Assembly: GCF_000010085.1 (NCBI RefSeq)
Contig: NC_007712.1
Location: 744,001-808,000, forward strand
Reading direction: 5' to 3'
Length of the DNA stretch: 64,000 nucleotides
From: Sodalis glossinidius str. 'morsitans'
GTDB lineage: Bacteria; Pseudomonadota; Gammaproteobacteria; Enterobacterales; Enterobacteriaceae
Under the pieces are notes generated by a model that was given only the letters and a program-made list of their open reading frames with translations, searched no databases and had not been told where the DNA came from. Shown piece by piece: positions 1-9,408 of this stretch (positions within the stretch are counted from its first letter, which is position 1; every line of letters starts with the position of its first letter). Made by a program: the position numbers and the translations under genes.

Positions 1-1
1 C

Positions 2-142
2 ATCCGGCGCAGCGCCCTGCAATATAAAGTGCATTATGACACGACCCTGAACGGCGGCTTCGCGACTGCGATGTCCCTTAACGCCGACGCCACCGCCCAG
101 GTGATTTCGGTACAGGAAATGCACGCGCAAATCACGGAGTAA
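2..142 (+). CDS. carB: Carbamoyl-phosphate synthase large subunit, C-terminal end (partial)
   Basis: Only the last 46 codons are inside the window; the gene enters from the left edge and stops with TAA at 140-142. The tail contains ALQYKVHYDTTLNGGFATAM and ends VISVQEMHAQITE, nearly identical to the C-terminus of enterobacterial CarB. This end belongs to the allosteric domain of the large subunit, which makes carbamoyl phosphate for arginine and pyrimidine synthesis with the small subunit CarA. A strong terminator follows directly. Identity is confident despite the short piece, because carB-folA adjacency is part of the conserved order here. Confidence 0.93.
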   Translation: MRRSALQYKVHYDTTLNGGFATAMSLNADATAQVISVQEMHAQITE

Positions 143-162
143 AGTCACTCCTGGCAGTGCTG

Positions 163-188
163 AAAAGGGTGCGAAAGCACCCTTTTTT
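163..188 (+). terminator. Rho-independent terminator after carB
   Basis: A perfect 10-bp stem AAAAGGGTGC / GCACCCTTTT closes on a GAAA tetraloop and runs into a T tract (183-188). It lies 20 bases after the carB stop codon and upstream of folA, so it should end the carAB transcript. Confidence 0.92.
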
Positions 189-282
189 ATGGCTGTTTCG
201 CTCCGGTTTAACCGATTTCATTCTGCCGGCGCGGTGCTTTTAAGCGCTTTCTGAAATTTGTCACGCCTTACAATGGCAGCTA

Positions 283-311
283 TCGACGCCCCGGATCTCT
301 TTCCGTATAGT
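283..311 (+). promoter_or_regulatory. Candidate sigma-70 promoter of folA
   Basis: TCGACG (283-288, four of six to TTGACA), a 17-base spacer and TATAGT (306-311, five of six to TATAAT) lie just upstream of the folA start. Placement between the carB terminator and folA supports it. It is a sequence match only. Confidence 0.5.
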
Positions 312-342
312 GTCAGCAATTTTGTTGCCTGTAAGGTCTTTT

Positions 343-828
343 ATGATTATTAGCCTGATTGCCGCTCTGGCGGTAGATCGTGTGATTGGGATGGAAAATA
401 CCATGCCTTGGCACCTTTCCGCCGATCTGGCTTGGTTCAAGCGTAACACGCTTAATAAACCGGTCATCATGGGGCGTAGAACGTTTGAGTCCATCGGCAA
501 GCCGCTGCCGGGAAGACAGAATATCGTGTTAAGCAGCCATCCCGGCGATAACGACGCCGTGACCTGGGTGACGACGCCGGCGCAGGCGCTGGCGGCGGCG
601 GGTGAGGTGGTTGAGGTGATGGTGATCGGCGGCGGTAAGGTCTACGAGACGTTTCTGCCCCAGGCCGGGCGGCTCTATCTGACCCATATCGACGCTGAAG
701 TGGACGGTGACACCTGGTTTCCCGACTATGAACCGGATGAATGGCGCTCTACCTTCAGCGCATTTCATGACGCTGACGAGAAGAATACCCACAGCTACTG
801 CTTTGAAATCCTGGATCGACGCGTTTGA
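343..828 (+). CDS. folA: Dihydrofolate reductase
   Basis: 161 residues; E. coli FolA has 159. It reduces dihydrofolate to tetrahydrofolate with NADPH in the cytoplasm and is the target of trimethoprim. The start MIISLIAALAVDRVIGMEN matches the family start, so the ATG at 343 is chosen over an in-frame ATG 33 bases upstream. Visible family features are the M20-loop region with the catalytic Asp in SADLAWFK, NKPVIMGRRTFESIG, the NADPH-binding VIGGGKVYE, and the end SYCFEILDRRV. It stands alone on the plus strand, facing apaH convergently. It looks intact. Confidence 0.97.
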   Translation: MIISLIAALAVDRVIGMENTMPWHLSADLAWFKRNTLNKPVIMGRRTFESIGKPLPGRQNIVLSSHPGDNDAVTWVTTPAQALAAAGEVVEVMVIGGGKVYETFLPQAGRLYLTHIDAEVDGDTWFPDYEPDEWRSTFSAFHDADEKNTHSYCFEILDRRV

Positions 829-918
829 TGCCAGACCCTCCCGGGGCGCCCCCGCGCTGGATTCGGAACACCGCCGAACCGTCAGGCCGTTAAACCGCCA
901 GATTAAGGGGCGTGGACC

Positions 919-1767
919 TCAGGCGCTGATGGGATTTTCGACGCTGGTTTCGTTTTGACGGTTCGAGGGTACGCGGGTAAACGCCTTGTCTTCCCAACGC
1001 AGCAGGGTCAATTCGCCGCCCCAACAGCAGCCGGTGTCAAGCCCGTAGATGTGCGCCGGCGTTCCCTGGCCCATCAGCGAGGCCCAATGACCGAAAACAA
1101 TGCTATAGCGCTCAGACACTGGCCCCGGTAGCGCGAACCACGGCCGCAGCGGCGTCGACGCTTTTTCCGGAGTATCCTTGCAGTTCATTTCCAGCTGACC
1201 GTTGGGGAAGCAGTAGCGCATGCGGGTAAAGACATTGGTACTGAACCGCAGGCGCGCCAGACCGCTTAGCTCAGGGCTCCAGTTGTTAGGCATATCGCCG
1301 TACATGGCGTCGAGGAACAGCGGATAGCTGTCGCTCTTCAGTACCGCTTCCACCTCACGGGCGCACTGGCGCGCCGTGGCGAGGTCCCACTGCGGCGTAA
1401 TGCCGGCGTGAGCCATGACCAATTTTTTCTCTTCATCCACCTGTAGCACCGGCTGACGGCGGAGCCAGTTGATTAATTCATCAGCGTCCGGCGCTTCCAG
1501 CAGCGGCGTGATGCGATCTTTCGGCTTATTGCGGCTGATGCCGGCATACACCGCCAAAAGATGGAGATCGTGATTGCCCAGCACCAACTGTACGCTGTCG
1601 CCCAGACTGCGCACCAGACGCAATACCTCTAGCGAACCGGTCCCGCGCGCGACCAGATCGCCGGTCAGCCACAGCGTATCCACCGCTGGATCGAACCGGA
1701 CCTGCGCCAATATGATTTTCAGCTCATCGTAGCAGCCGTGAATATCACCAATTAAATAAGTCGACAT
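919..1767 (-). CDS. apaH: Symmetrical diadenosine tetraphosphatase
   Basis: 282 residues, as in E. coli (280). It hydrolyses Ap4A and related dinucleoside polyphosphates to ADP and also removes Np4 caps from RNA. The metallophosphatase signature is complete: GDIHGC near residue 8, GDLVARG near 37, GNHD near 64, and later His residues in MAHAGI and VFGHWASL. The position after GDLVARG is Thr where E. coli has Pro, an unimportant change. It is the last gene of the minus-strand series lptD-surA-pdxA-ksgA-apaG-apaH, two bases after apaG. Confidence 0.96.
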   Translation of the reverse strand: MSTYLIGDIHGCYDELKIILAQVRFDPAVDTLWLTGDLVARGTGSLEVLRLVRSLGDSVQLVLGNHDLHLLAVYAGISRNKPKDRITPLLEAPDADELINWLRRQPVLQVDEEKKLVMAHAGITPQWDLATARQCAREVEAVLKSDSYPLFLDAMYGDMPNNWSPELSGLARLRFSTNVFTRMRYCFPNGQLEMNCKDTPEKASTPLRPWFALPGPVSERYSIVFGHWASLMGQGTPAHIYGLDTGCCWGGELTLLRWEDKAFTRVPSNRQNETSVENPISA

Positions 1768-1769
1768 AG

Positions 1770-2147
1770 TTAGTTTATAAGAGAAGGAATCGCCAGGCGG
1801 AAGACGGGGATGGCAACGTGAAATCCCTGTCCTTGGTCATCGACCATATCGTAATGGCCTTGCATGGTACCCAGAGGGGTTTCCAGCACCGCGCCGCTGG
1901 TGTATTGAAACTCGCCACCGGGCAGAATGCGCGGCTTTTCACCGACGACGCCCTCGCCCTGAACCTCTGTCTCTTGACCGTTGGCATTGGTGATCAACCA
2001 GTAACGTCCTATCAGCTGCACAGGGTGCCGACCCAAATTGCGCAGCGTGATGGTATAAGCAAAGACATAACGATCACTTTCCGGCTGAGACTGCGTCTCG
2101 ATGTACATGCTCTGAACCTGAACACAGACACGGGGCGAGTTAATCAT
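1770..2147 (-). CDS. apaG: ApaG, beta-sandwich DUF525 protein
   Basis: 125 residues, the same as E. coli. A small immunoglobulin-like beta protein of unsettled role, always near ksgA and apaH in this order; its expression in other enterics is coupled to apaH. The ATG at 2147 is preferred to the TTG one codon upstream because INSPRVCVQVQSMYIE then aligns with the family start and an AGGAGT site sits at 2155-2160. The conserved ETPLGTMQGHY motif and the hydrophobic end RLAIPSLIN are present. Intact. Confidence 0.93.
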   Translation of the reverse strand: MINSPRVCVQVQSMYIETQSQPESDRYVFAYTITLRNLGRHPVQLIGRYWLITNANGQETEVQGEGVVGEKPRILPGGEFQYTSGAVLETPLGTMQGHYDMVDDQGQGFHVAIPVFRLAIPSLIN

Positions 2148-2160
2148 CAAAGCACTCCTG

Positions 2161-2979
2161 TTAGTCTTGTGAAACGGTGCGCTCCGCCAGCACGTTGGCT
2201 AAACGGCAATAAAGCTCAACGCTCACATTTTCCGCGCGCAGCGTTGCGTCGATACCCTGTTCCGCCAGCTGTTGCGCGCTAAAAAGATTACCCAGGCTAT
2301 TACGCAACGTCTTGCGGCGCTGGTTGAACGCCAGGCTGGTCAAGGTGGCGAGTTTGCTCAGATCCTTCACCGGGAACGGCAGCGTGGCATAGGGTACCAG
2401 CCGCACCACCGCCGAATCCACTTTCGGCGCCGGCCGAAACGAGGCAGGCGGCACTTCCAGCACCGGGATGATCTGGCAGTAATACTGGGCCATGACGCTT
2501 AACCGGCCGTAGGCCTTGCCGTTCGGGCCGTCCACCAGTCGGTTGACCACCTCTTTTTGCAGCATGAAGTGCATATCGCGAATGGCATGAGTATAGCTGA
2601 AAAGGTGAAACATAAGCGGCGTGGAAATATTGTACGGCAGATTACCGAAGACCCGCAGCGGCTGCCCCCGTTCGGCGGACAGCGCGGCAAAATCGACCGT
2701 CATCGCGTCCTTCTGCACAATGTTCAGCTTGGACTGTAAAAAAGGATGGCTGGCCAGACGGGCGGCCAGATCGCGGTCGAGCTCGATAACAGTCATCTCA
2801 TCGACGCGCTCCGCCACCGGTTCGGTCAGGGCGCCGAGGCCGGGCCCGATTTCCACTATTGCCTGGCCGGGCTGCGGATGAATGGCGGCAACAATAGCAT
2901 CAATGATTGAGCTGTCGTGCAGAAAGTTCTGGCCGAAACGCTTGCGCGCCAGATGCCCCTGATGTACGCGGTTATTCAT
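2161..2979 (-). CDS. rsmA: 16S rRNA (A1518/A1519-N6)-dimethyltransferase
   Basis: 272 residues; E. coli KsgA has 273. It dimethylates two adjacent adenines near the 3' end of 16S rRNA late in 30S assembly. The N-terminus has [10 protein letters not shown], the SAM-binding motif [11 protein letters not shown] is near residue 43, and the adenine-methylase motif [11 protein letters not shown] is near 114. The start overlaps the end of pdxA by 8 bases, so the genes are cotranscribed and probably translationally coupled. The older symbol is ksgA. No damage seen. Confidence 0.96.
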
Positions 2980-3964
2980 TACGATGTTTTATCATGTCGA
3001 TGGCGATATTAAGAGCCGTTTTGATACTGCCGGCCTCCGCCTGACCCGATCCGGCCAGCTCCAGCGCGGTGCCGTGATCGACGGAGGTACGAATGAAGGG
3101 GAGTCCCAGCGTGATATTGACCGCCCGGCCGAATCCCTGATACTTCAGTACCGGCAGACCCTGATCGTGATACATCGCCAGCACCGCGTCCGCCTGCTGC
3201 AGATATTTCGGTTGAAACAAGGTATCGGCGGGCAGGGGACCGACGAGATTATAACCTTTGGCGCGCAGCGTATCCAGGGCTGGCGTTATCACCTCGATTT
3301 CTTCCCGGCCCATATGGCCGCCTTCGCCAGCGTGGGGATTCAGCCCGCATACGTAGATGCACGGCTGCGCGATGCCGAATTGCTGCTGCAGATCGTGGAC
3401 CAGAATCGTTATGACTTCATCGAGGGACTGGCGGGTGACGGCCCCCGGAACCGCCAGCAGCGGCAAATGAGTGGTCGCCAATGCGACGCGCAGCGATTCG
3501 GTGGCCAGCATCATCACGACCCTTTCGCGGCCGCTGCGCTGGGCGAAATATTCCGTATGGCCGCTGAATGGTAGGCCACCGTCGTTGATGACGCCCTTAT
3601 GTACCGGGCCCGTGAGCAACGCCGCGAACTCACCGTTAAGACAGCTATCGCAGGCGCGGGCCAGCGTTTCGACCACGTAATGACTGTTGGCGACGTTGAG
3701 CTCACCGGCGGCGACCGGCGCCGGCGTATCAATGGCCAGCACCGTCAGCTCGCCGGCCGGCCGCGGGGTAGCCGGTTGTTCAGGCCGATAGGAGTGCAGC
3801 CGCAGCGGCAGGCCAAGCTGCTGCGCCCGCGCCGTCAGCAGTGCGGGATCGGCGCAAATGACCAGTTCAACCGGCCACGCCTGCTGGGCCAGCGCGGCGA
3901 CAAGGTCCGGACCAATCCCGGCGGGTTCGCCGGGGGTGATGACAATGCGTTGATTACTGCCCAT
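2972..3964 (-). CDS. pdxA: 4-hydroxythreonine-4-phosphate dehydrogenase
   Basis: 330 residues; E. coli has 329. It oxidises 4-phosphohydroxy-L-threonine for pyridoxal 5'-phosphate synthesis (DXP-dependent route). Family features: [13 protein letters not shown] at the N-terminus, [11 protein letters not shown], the metal-ligand His regions ([20 protein letters not shown]) and [15 protein letters not shown]. It overlaps surA upstream by 11 bases and rsmA downstream by 8 bases, a compact operon order identical to E. coli. Intact. Confidence 0.96.
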
Positions 3965-5249
3965 TGCTATCGAGGATTTTCACGTAAGCGGACGCGCGCT
4001 GCTCCTGCATCCAGGTTTGCGCCTCTTCAGCAAACTTGCGGTTAAACAGCAGCCGGTAGGCGCGATCTTTCTGGGCAGCGTCGGTACGGTCCACCTGGCG
4101 GGTGTCGATAAGCTGAATCAGATGCCAGCCGAAGGAGGAGTGCACCGGCGTACTGATTTCCCCTTTCTTCAGGTGCATCAGCGCGTTGCGGAACGCTGGA
4201 TCGAAGGCATCGGCTGAGCTCCAGCCCAGATCGCCGCCCTGATTTGCCGAGCCCGGATCTTCGGACAGCTGTTTGGCGGCGGCGGCGAAGCTGATACGTC
4301 CGCTCTTGATTTGCGCCGCGATATCTTCAAGCTTGGCGCGGGCCTGCTGGTCGGTCATCACGACCGAGGTGCGCAGCATAATATGGCGCGCATGTACTTC
4401 GGTGACCGCCACTTTCTGATCGCCGCCGCGGATGTCGTTAACTTTCAGAATATGGAAGCCGACGCCGGAACGAATCGGGCCGACAATGCTGCCCTTTTGA
4501 GCGCCCTGAAGGCGCGCCGCGAACAGCGATGGGAGCTCTTCTAGTTTCCCCCAGCCCATCTGGCCGCCTTTCAGCGCCTGGGCATCGGCGGAGTAAGTAA
4601 TTGCCAACTTTCCGAAGTCGGCGCCGCTTTTGCTTTGCTCGACAATTGAGGTGGCCAGTTCTTCCGCTTTGTCCAGTTGATCCTGCGTCGGGTTTTCCGG
4701 TAACGGGATGAGGATATGGCTGAGATTGAATTCGGCGCCGTTGCCGGTCTGGGCGGCAATTTGTTGCGCCAGCGACTCGACTTCCTGCGGCAAGATGGTG
4801 ACGCGACGGCGGACTTCGCCGTTACGCACTTCGGCAATCAGCATCTCTTTGCGGATTTGCGTGCGATATGTGTTGTAGTCTATGCCGTCATAGGGCAGGC
4901 GGCTGCGCAGCTGATCGAGTGACATATGGTTCTGGGCGGCGATATTGCCGATGGCCTGATCCAGCTGCTCGTCGCTGATGGTGATATTGGTGCGCTGGGC
5001 CAGCTGCAAAATGATGTTATCCATAATCAGCCGGTCGAGGATCTGGCGGCGTAGCGTCGTGTCGTCCGGCAGCTGTTGGTTGGCTTCCTGAGCGCCGTGT
5101 TTCACCGTGGACAGCATATTGTCCACTTCGCTTTCCAGGACGATGCCGTTGTCCACCACGGCGGCAACTTTATCCACAACCTGCGGCGCGGCGAGCGCGC
5201 CGTTGGCGCACAGGGCGAGGCCGAGGATAAACGTTCTCCAGTTTTTCAT
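3954..5249 (-). CDS. surA: Periplasmic chaperone and peptidyl-prolyl isomerase SurA
   Basis: 431 residues; E. coli has 428. It escorts unfolded outer-membrane beta-barrel proteins across the periplasm to the Bam complex. A Sec signal peptide is clear (MKNWRTFILGLALCANGALA, cleaved before APQ). The mature N-domain with VVDNGIVLESEVDNML follows, then two parvulin domains, about residues 175-275 and 285-385 (LSHILIPLPEN and ARHIMLRTS mark their starts). It lies 64 bases after lptD, whose product is one of its clients. Intact. Confidence 0.96.
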   Translation of the reverse strand: MKNWRTFILGLALCANGALAAPQVVDKVAAVVDNGIVLESEVDNMLSTVKHGAQEANQQLPDDTTLRRQILDRLIMDNIILQLAQRTNITISDEQLDQAIGNIAAQNHMSLDQLRSRLPYDGIDYNTYRTQIRKEMLIAEVRNGEVRRRVTILPQEVESLAQQIAAQTGNGAEFNLSHILIPLPENPTQDQLDKAEELATSIVEQSKSGADFGKLAITYSADAQALKGGQMGWGKLEELPSLFAARLQGAQKGSIVGPIRSGVGFHILKVNDIRGGDQKVAVTEVHARHIMLRTSVVMTDQQARAKLEDIAAQIKSGRISFAAAAKQLSEDPGSANQGGDLGWSSADAFDPAFRNALMHLKKGEISTPVHSSFGWHLIQLIDTRQVDRTDAAQKDRAYRLLFNRKFAEEAQTWMQEQRASAYVKILDSNGQ

Positions 5250-5313
5250 AACTTTTCCATATATATCAGCCGCATATGCGGATTAAGTTCAATGTTTGCG
5301 TCGAGACTGCAGC

Positions 5314-7656
5314 TTAGAACGCCCGCTGATAGGGCAGAATGCCGGAGGCCAGCATCTTGTCCGTACCCAGGCCATAATTGCTGCTCAAACCGCGCAGTTC
5401 AATATTAAACGACACTTTGTTGTCGTACTGGCTGGAGCTGTCGGTGCTGTTCCAGCCGGTAATCTTCCGCTCATAGCCCACATTGATAGCCCAGCAGCAG
5501 GTGTTGTATTGCAGGCCGACCAGTTGGTCCGCCGGCTGATTCGCCTTGGTATCGTAATAATACGCCCCAACCAGCGACCAGCGGTCCACCAGCTGCCAGC
5601 TGCCGGTTACACCCACCTGCGAAATGCCCTGCTGATAGCCGGTATGGCTAATATCGGACAGCATTTGCTCAATATATTGCGGGCTGGCGTAATGGTAATT
5701 TAGCTGCAGGATGCGGTTTTCGTCGCGTCGGTACTCCAGCACCGCATCGCCCAACGCAACGCTGTTCAGCCGGGAGTCATACTGCAGGCCGCCGCGGATC
5801 CCCCACTGATTGCTGATACGCCAGTAGCTATCTCCCGCCCATACCACGCTGCCGGTATTATCATAATTATCCCAGGTGCCGGTGATATCACCGGTACGAG
5901 GCCGCGAGAAGTAGTAGATTTGACCGACGGAAGCGTTAAATCGTTCCGCGCGCTGATCGTCATAAATTCGGGTGGTGACACCGCCCGCCAATTGGTTGGC
6001 GGAGGAGATGCGGTCCAGGCCGCTGTAAGTTCGATCGCGGAACAGACCGGAGTAGTCGGTTTGCAGGATGGTGGAGTCATAGACGCCGATATCGTTCTGG
6101 TTGCGATAGGGCACATACAGGTACTGCAGGCGCGGTTCCAGCGTCTGCGTGTAGTCCGGTGCGTAATCCATATCGCGCTCGAACACCATCTTGCCGTCGG
6201 TTTTGAACTGCGGCAACACGCGGTTTACCGAGCCTTTCAGATGGCGGCCGGTGCCGGTATTTTCATTATATTCGTCGATATTTTCCTGCTGATAATGCGT
6301 GGCCATCAGCTTGGCTTCAGTATTTAAGCTGCCCCAACGGTTGGCCAGCGGCAGGTTGAGCGTGGGCTCGATGTGTAACCGAGTCGCTTCAGGGTAACTG
6401 TTGTTAACGTTGGTGAATTTGGCCGCCTGGCTGAATACTTTGAAGTCAAACGGACCAACGTCGTTTTTATAGTAGGTCACATCGAGCTGAGGAGCGGTGC
6501 GGTAAGCGTCGCTGCTGTTGGTGTCAAAGACCTGGAACTGTTTGTATGACAGGGCGGTGTCCCAGTTCTCGTCGGCATAGCCGAAACTGAATTTCTGCGT
6601 GGCGTAGCCGTCGGTGGTGCTACCGTATTTGGAATCCAGATCGTCAAAGTAGTTGGAGTCGCTGACTTTGGTGTAATCGACGTTAAAACGCCATACCTGA
6701 TCCATGACCCCGTTGTGGCGCCAGTAGAGCAACCAGCGATCGCTATCGCCGTCGCTGGCGTGCTCGCTGCTGTAAACCCGGTCTTTAGGCAGCCAGTCGA
6801 ACTCCACCAGCCCTTCGCCCGGTGTGGTGTGGTAGCGGAACTCGGTCTGGATCTGGGTACCGCGTTTACTCATGTAATTCGGCATGATCGTGGCGTCATA
6901 ATTCGGCGCCAGATTCAGGTAATAGGGTGCGCTGAACTCGAAGCCGTTGTTGCTGCCGTATTTGGCATTGGGGATAAGAAAGCCGGAACGGCGCTTGTCG
7001 CCCACCGGTATTTGCAAATACGGGCTGTAGAATACCGGCACTTTGCCGATTTTAAAGCGCGCGTTCCAAATCTCGGCGACCTGCTCTTCGCGGTCGTGGA
7101 TGACCTCCGATCCCACAACGCTCCAGCTGTCGTCCCCGGGCAAACAGGAGGTGAAACTGCCGTTTTCCAATACCGTATAGCGGTTATCGCCGCGCTGTTT
7201 CATAGTATCGGCGTCGCCGCGGCCTTGTCTGCCCACTATCTGGTAGTTGCCCTGATAGACATCCGTATCTTTGGTATTGAGATTGGACCAGGCTTTTGGC
7301 CCCTGCAGCTTGATCTCGTTGCTAGAATAATTGACATTCCCCGTGGCCGTGGCGGTACGCAGCGGCGCGTTGTTCTGCTCCTGGCGCTGCGTGAGCTGCA
7401 CTTCATCGGCAGTGAGCGTGCTGTTGCCCTGTTCAATATACACGTTGCCGCTAAAGAGCGCATGTTCGGGATAATTCGCTGCGGCCTTGTCGGCCTGGAT
7501 ATGCACCGGCAGCGAATTGGCATCGCCGCTGACCAGCGGTTTGGTATAGGCCGGCACGCCCAACAGGCATTGATCCGCCAGATCGGCCAGCGCCTGCTGG
7601 CTATAAAGAGCGGACCCGATAAGGCTGGCCAGCAGTGTGGGTAAACGTTTTTTCAT
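5314..7656 (-). CDS. lptD: LPS-assembly outer-membrane protein LptD
   Basis: 780 residues; E. coli has 784. With the lipoprotein LptE it inserts lipopolysaccharide into the outer leaflet. A signal peptide (MKKRLPTLLASLIGSALYS, cleaved after ALA) precedes an N-terminal beta-jellyroll (about 40-200) and a large C-terminal beta-barrel. The four structural cysteines are all present: one near residue 30 (ADQCLLG), one near 166 (FTSCLPG) and an adjacent pair late in the barrel (YNTCCWAIN), as needed for the interdomain disulphides. It heads the lptD-surA-pdxA series. Older names are imp and ostA. Confidence 0.96.
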   Translation of the reverse strand: MKKRLPTLLASLIGSALYSQQALADLADQCLLGVPAYTKPLVSGDANSLPVHIQADKAAANYPEHALFSGNVYIEQGNSTLTADEVQLTQRQEQNNAPLRTATATGNVNYSSNEIKLQGPKAWSNLNTKDTDVYQGNYQIVGRQGRGDADTMKQRGDNRYTVLENGSFTSCLPGDDSWSVVGSEVIHDREEQVAEIWNARFKIGKVPVFYSPYLQIPVGDKRRSGFLIPNAKYGSNNGFEFSAPYYLNLAPNYDATIMPNYMSKRGTQIQTEFRYHTTPGEGLVEFDWLPKDRVYSSEHASDGDSDRWLLYWRHNGVMDQVWRFNVDYTKVSDSNYFDDLDSKYGSTTDGYATQKFSFGYADENWDTALSYKQFQVFDTNSSDAYRTAPQLDVTYYKNDVGPFDFKVFSQAAKFTNVNNSYPEATRLHIEPTLNLPLANRWGSLNTEAKLMATHYQQENIDEYNENTGTGRHLKGSVNRVLPQFKTDGKMVFERDMDYAPDYTQTLEPRLQYLYVPYRNQNDIGVYDSTILQTDYSGLFRDRTYSGLDRISSANQLAGGVTTRIYDDQRAERFNASVGQIYYFSRPRTGDITGTWDNYDNTGSVVWAGDSYWRISNQWGIRGGLQYDSRLNSVALGDAVLEYRRDENRILQLNYHYASPQYIEQMLSDISHTGYQQGISQVGVTGSWQLVDRWSLVGAYYYDTKANQPADQLVGLQYNTCCWAINVGYERKITGWNSTDSSSQYDNKVSFNIELRGLSSNYGLGTDKMLASGILPYQRAF

Positions 7657-7839
7657 AAGCGTTTTTCAGGTGTTCCGTCATCCAGGGCTCATCGCGGCAA
7701 ATGGTTAGAGGCTATATCACTCACCAGCGTTGCGCCAGTGTTAAATCCTGCCGTTTCGCCGCGCACCGTTAGGCTTAGCGTTAAATGACAGGTATGATAA
7801 AGCAATTTTGTACCGACGGCATGATGAATTGAGGAGTAT

Positions 7840-8664
7840 ATGCGTTATTGGGGTAAGCTGTTGGGCGTTATTCTGGCTATCTGGGCGGGCGGCGGTTTTT
7901 GGACCGTGGTGCTGGGCCTGTTAATAGGCCATATGGTGGACAAGGCACGGGGCGTCCGCGTGACCGGTCCCGGTTATTTTTCCGATCAACAAACCCGTCA
8001 AAACGTTTTTTTCCGCACCACGTTTCAGGTGATGGGCCATTTAACCAAATCCAAAGGGCGGGTTACCGAGGCGGACATTGTCAACGCCAACAGGCTGATG
8101 ACGCGGATGCAGCTTAATGATGCGCTGAAAAGCGCCGCGCAGGAGGCGTTCCGCGAAGGGAAAGATAGCGATTTCCCGCTGCGCGGCCGGCTGCGCGAGT
8201 TTCGCCAGGTCTGCTTTGGTCGTTTCGATCTTATTCGCATGTTTTTGGAAATTCAGATCCAGGCGGCCTTCGCCGATGGCTCGCTGCATCCCAACGAACG
8301 GCAGGTGCTGTACGTTATCGCTGAAGAGCTGGGCATCAGCCGTGGCCAGTTTGACCAGTTCCTCAGCATGATGGAGGGAGGCGCGCAGTTCGGCGGACAG
8401 CAGGAGTCTTATCAGGGCGGCTATCGTCAGCCGGGACGGTCGCAGGGGCCGACGCTGGAAGACGCCTGCAAAGTGCTCGGCGTCAGCCCGCAGGACGATG
8501 GTCCGACGATTAAGCGCGCCTACCGCAAGCTGATGAGCGAGCATCATCCCGACAAGCTGGTGGCGAAAGGCCTGCCGCCGGAGATGATGGAGATGGCCAA
8601 ACAGAAGACCCAGGCGATTCAGCAAGCCTATGATTTGCTGAAGCGGGAGAAAGGGTTTCGCTAA
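7840..8664 (+). CDS. djlA: Membrane-anchored J-domain co-chaperone DjlA
   Basis: 274 residues; E. coli has 271. A single N-terminal membrane segment (about residues 6-30, LLGVILAIWAGGGFWTVVLG) anchors it to the inner membrane. A central TerB-like helical domain follows (about 55-185), then a Gln/Gly-rich linker and a C-terminal J domain (about 207-274) with the HPD triad in SEHHPDKLVAKG that stimulates DnaK. GAGGAG lies a few bases before the ATG. It is divergent from lptD. Intact. Confidence 0.95.
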   Translation: MRYWGKLLGVILAIWAGGGFWTVVLGLLIGHMVDKARGVRVTGPGYFSDQQTRQNVFFRTTFQVMGHLTKSKGRVTEADIVNANRLMTRMQLNDALKSAAQEAFREGKDSDFPLRGRLREFRQVCFGRFDLIRMFLEIQIQAAFADGSLHPNERQVLYVIAEELGISRGQFDQFLSMMEGGAQFGGQQESYQGGYRQPGRSQGPTLEDACKVLGVSPQDDGPTIKRAYRKLMSEHHPDKLVAKGLPPEMMEMAKQKTQAIQQAYDLLKREKGFR

Positions 8665-8704
8665 GCGGAACGCTGGCCGATGGTTAGCCGCCGCGTTATC
8701 GCGC

Positions 8705-9358
8705 TTAAAAATCCGCTTCGCAGTGAAAATGAATAGGCGATCCGTATTGGGGATGGGTGATGGCCAGCGTTTGCGCGTGCAGCAAGAGCCGGGGTGCCAT
8801 CGCTTTGGCTTCAGGCGTGGCGTAAAACCCGTCGCCCAGGATGGGATGACCCAGGGACTGTATATGCACCCGCAACTGATGCGAGCGGCCGGTCATCGGC
8901 GTTAGGCGCACCCGGGCGCTGCCGTCGGGGTCGCGGGACAGTACCTCATAGTGGGTTAGCGCCGCTTTACCCGTGCCGAAACAGACCTTTTGCCGTGGCC
9001 GGTTAGGCCAGTCGCAAATCAGCGGCAGGTCAATGTCGCCTTCATCGCAGGCGGGATGCCCGTAGACGCTGGCAATATAGGTTTTGCGCGGCTCGCGCTC
9101 GCGAAACTGGCGTTTCAGCTCACGCTCTGCGGCCTTGGTCAGCGCCACCACCAGTACGCCGCTGGTGGCCATATCCAGCCGGTGCACCGATTCCGCCTGG
9201 GGGAAATTCGCCTGAATCCGCGTCATGACACTGTCTCTGTGCTCCGGCGCACGCCCGGGCACTGACAATAACCCGCTCGGCTTATTGACCGCCATGATGT
9301 GCGTATCCTGATAAAGGATATGCAGCCAGGGCATTTGCGGGGGATGATAAGGTTCCAT
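8705..9358 (-). CDS. rluA: Dual-specificity 23S rRNA/tRNA pseudouridine synthase RluA
   Basis: 217 residues; E. coli RluA has 219. It makes pseudouridine 746 in 23S rRNA and pseudouridine 32 in several tRNAs. The catalytic motif HRLDMATSG carries the active-site Asp, and GRSHQLRVH is also present. The frame stays open 96 bases further upstream, but the extra residues have no family resemblance and overlap rapA. The ATG at 9358 gives MEPYHPPQMPWL, matching the known start. It follows rapA on the same strand. Confidence 0.94.
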   Translation of the reverse strand: MEPYHPPQMPWLHILYQDTHIMAVNKPSGLLSVPGRAPEHRDSVMTRIQANFPQAESVHRLDMATSGVLVVALTKAAERELKRQFREREPRKTYIASVYGHPACDEGDIDLPLICDWPNRPRQKVCFGTGKAALTHYEVLSRDPDGSARVRLTPMTGRSHQLRVHIQSLGHPILGDGFYATPEAKAMAPRLLLHAQTLAITHPQYGSPIHFHCEADF

Positions 9359-9408
9359 AGGTCTCCGGGTGATCCCGGTGGCAATGACCGCCGGGAAGAG
9401 GTTGCTGT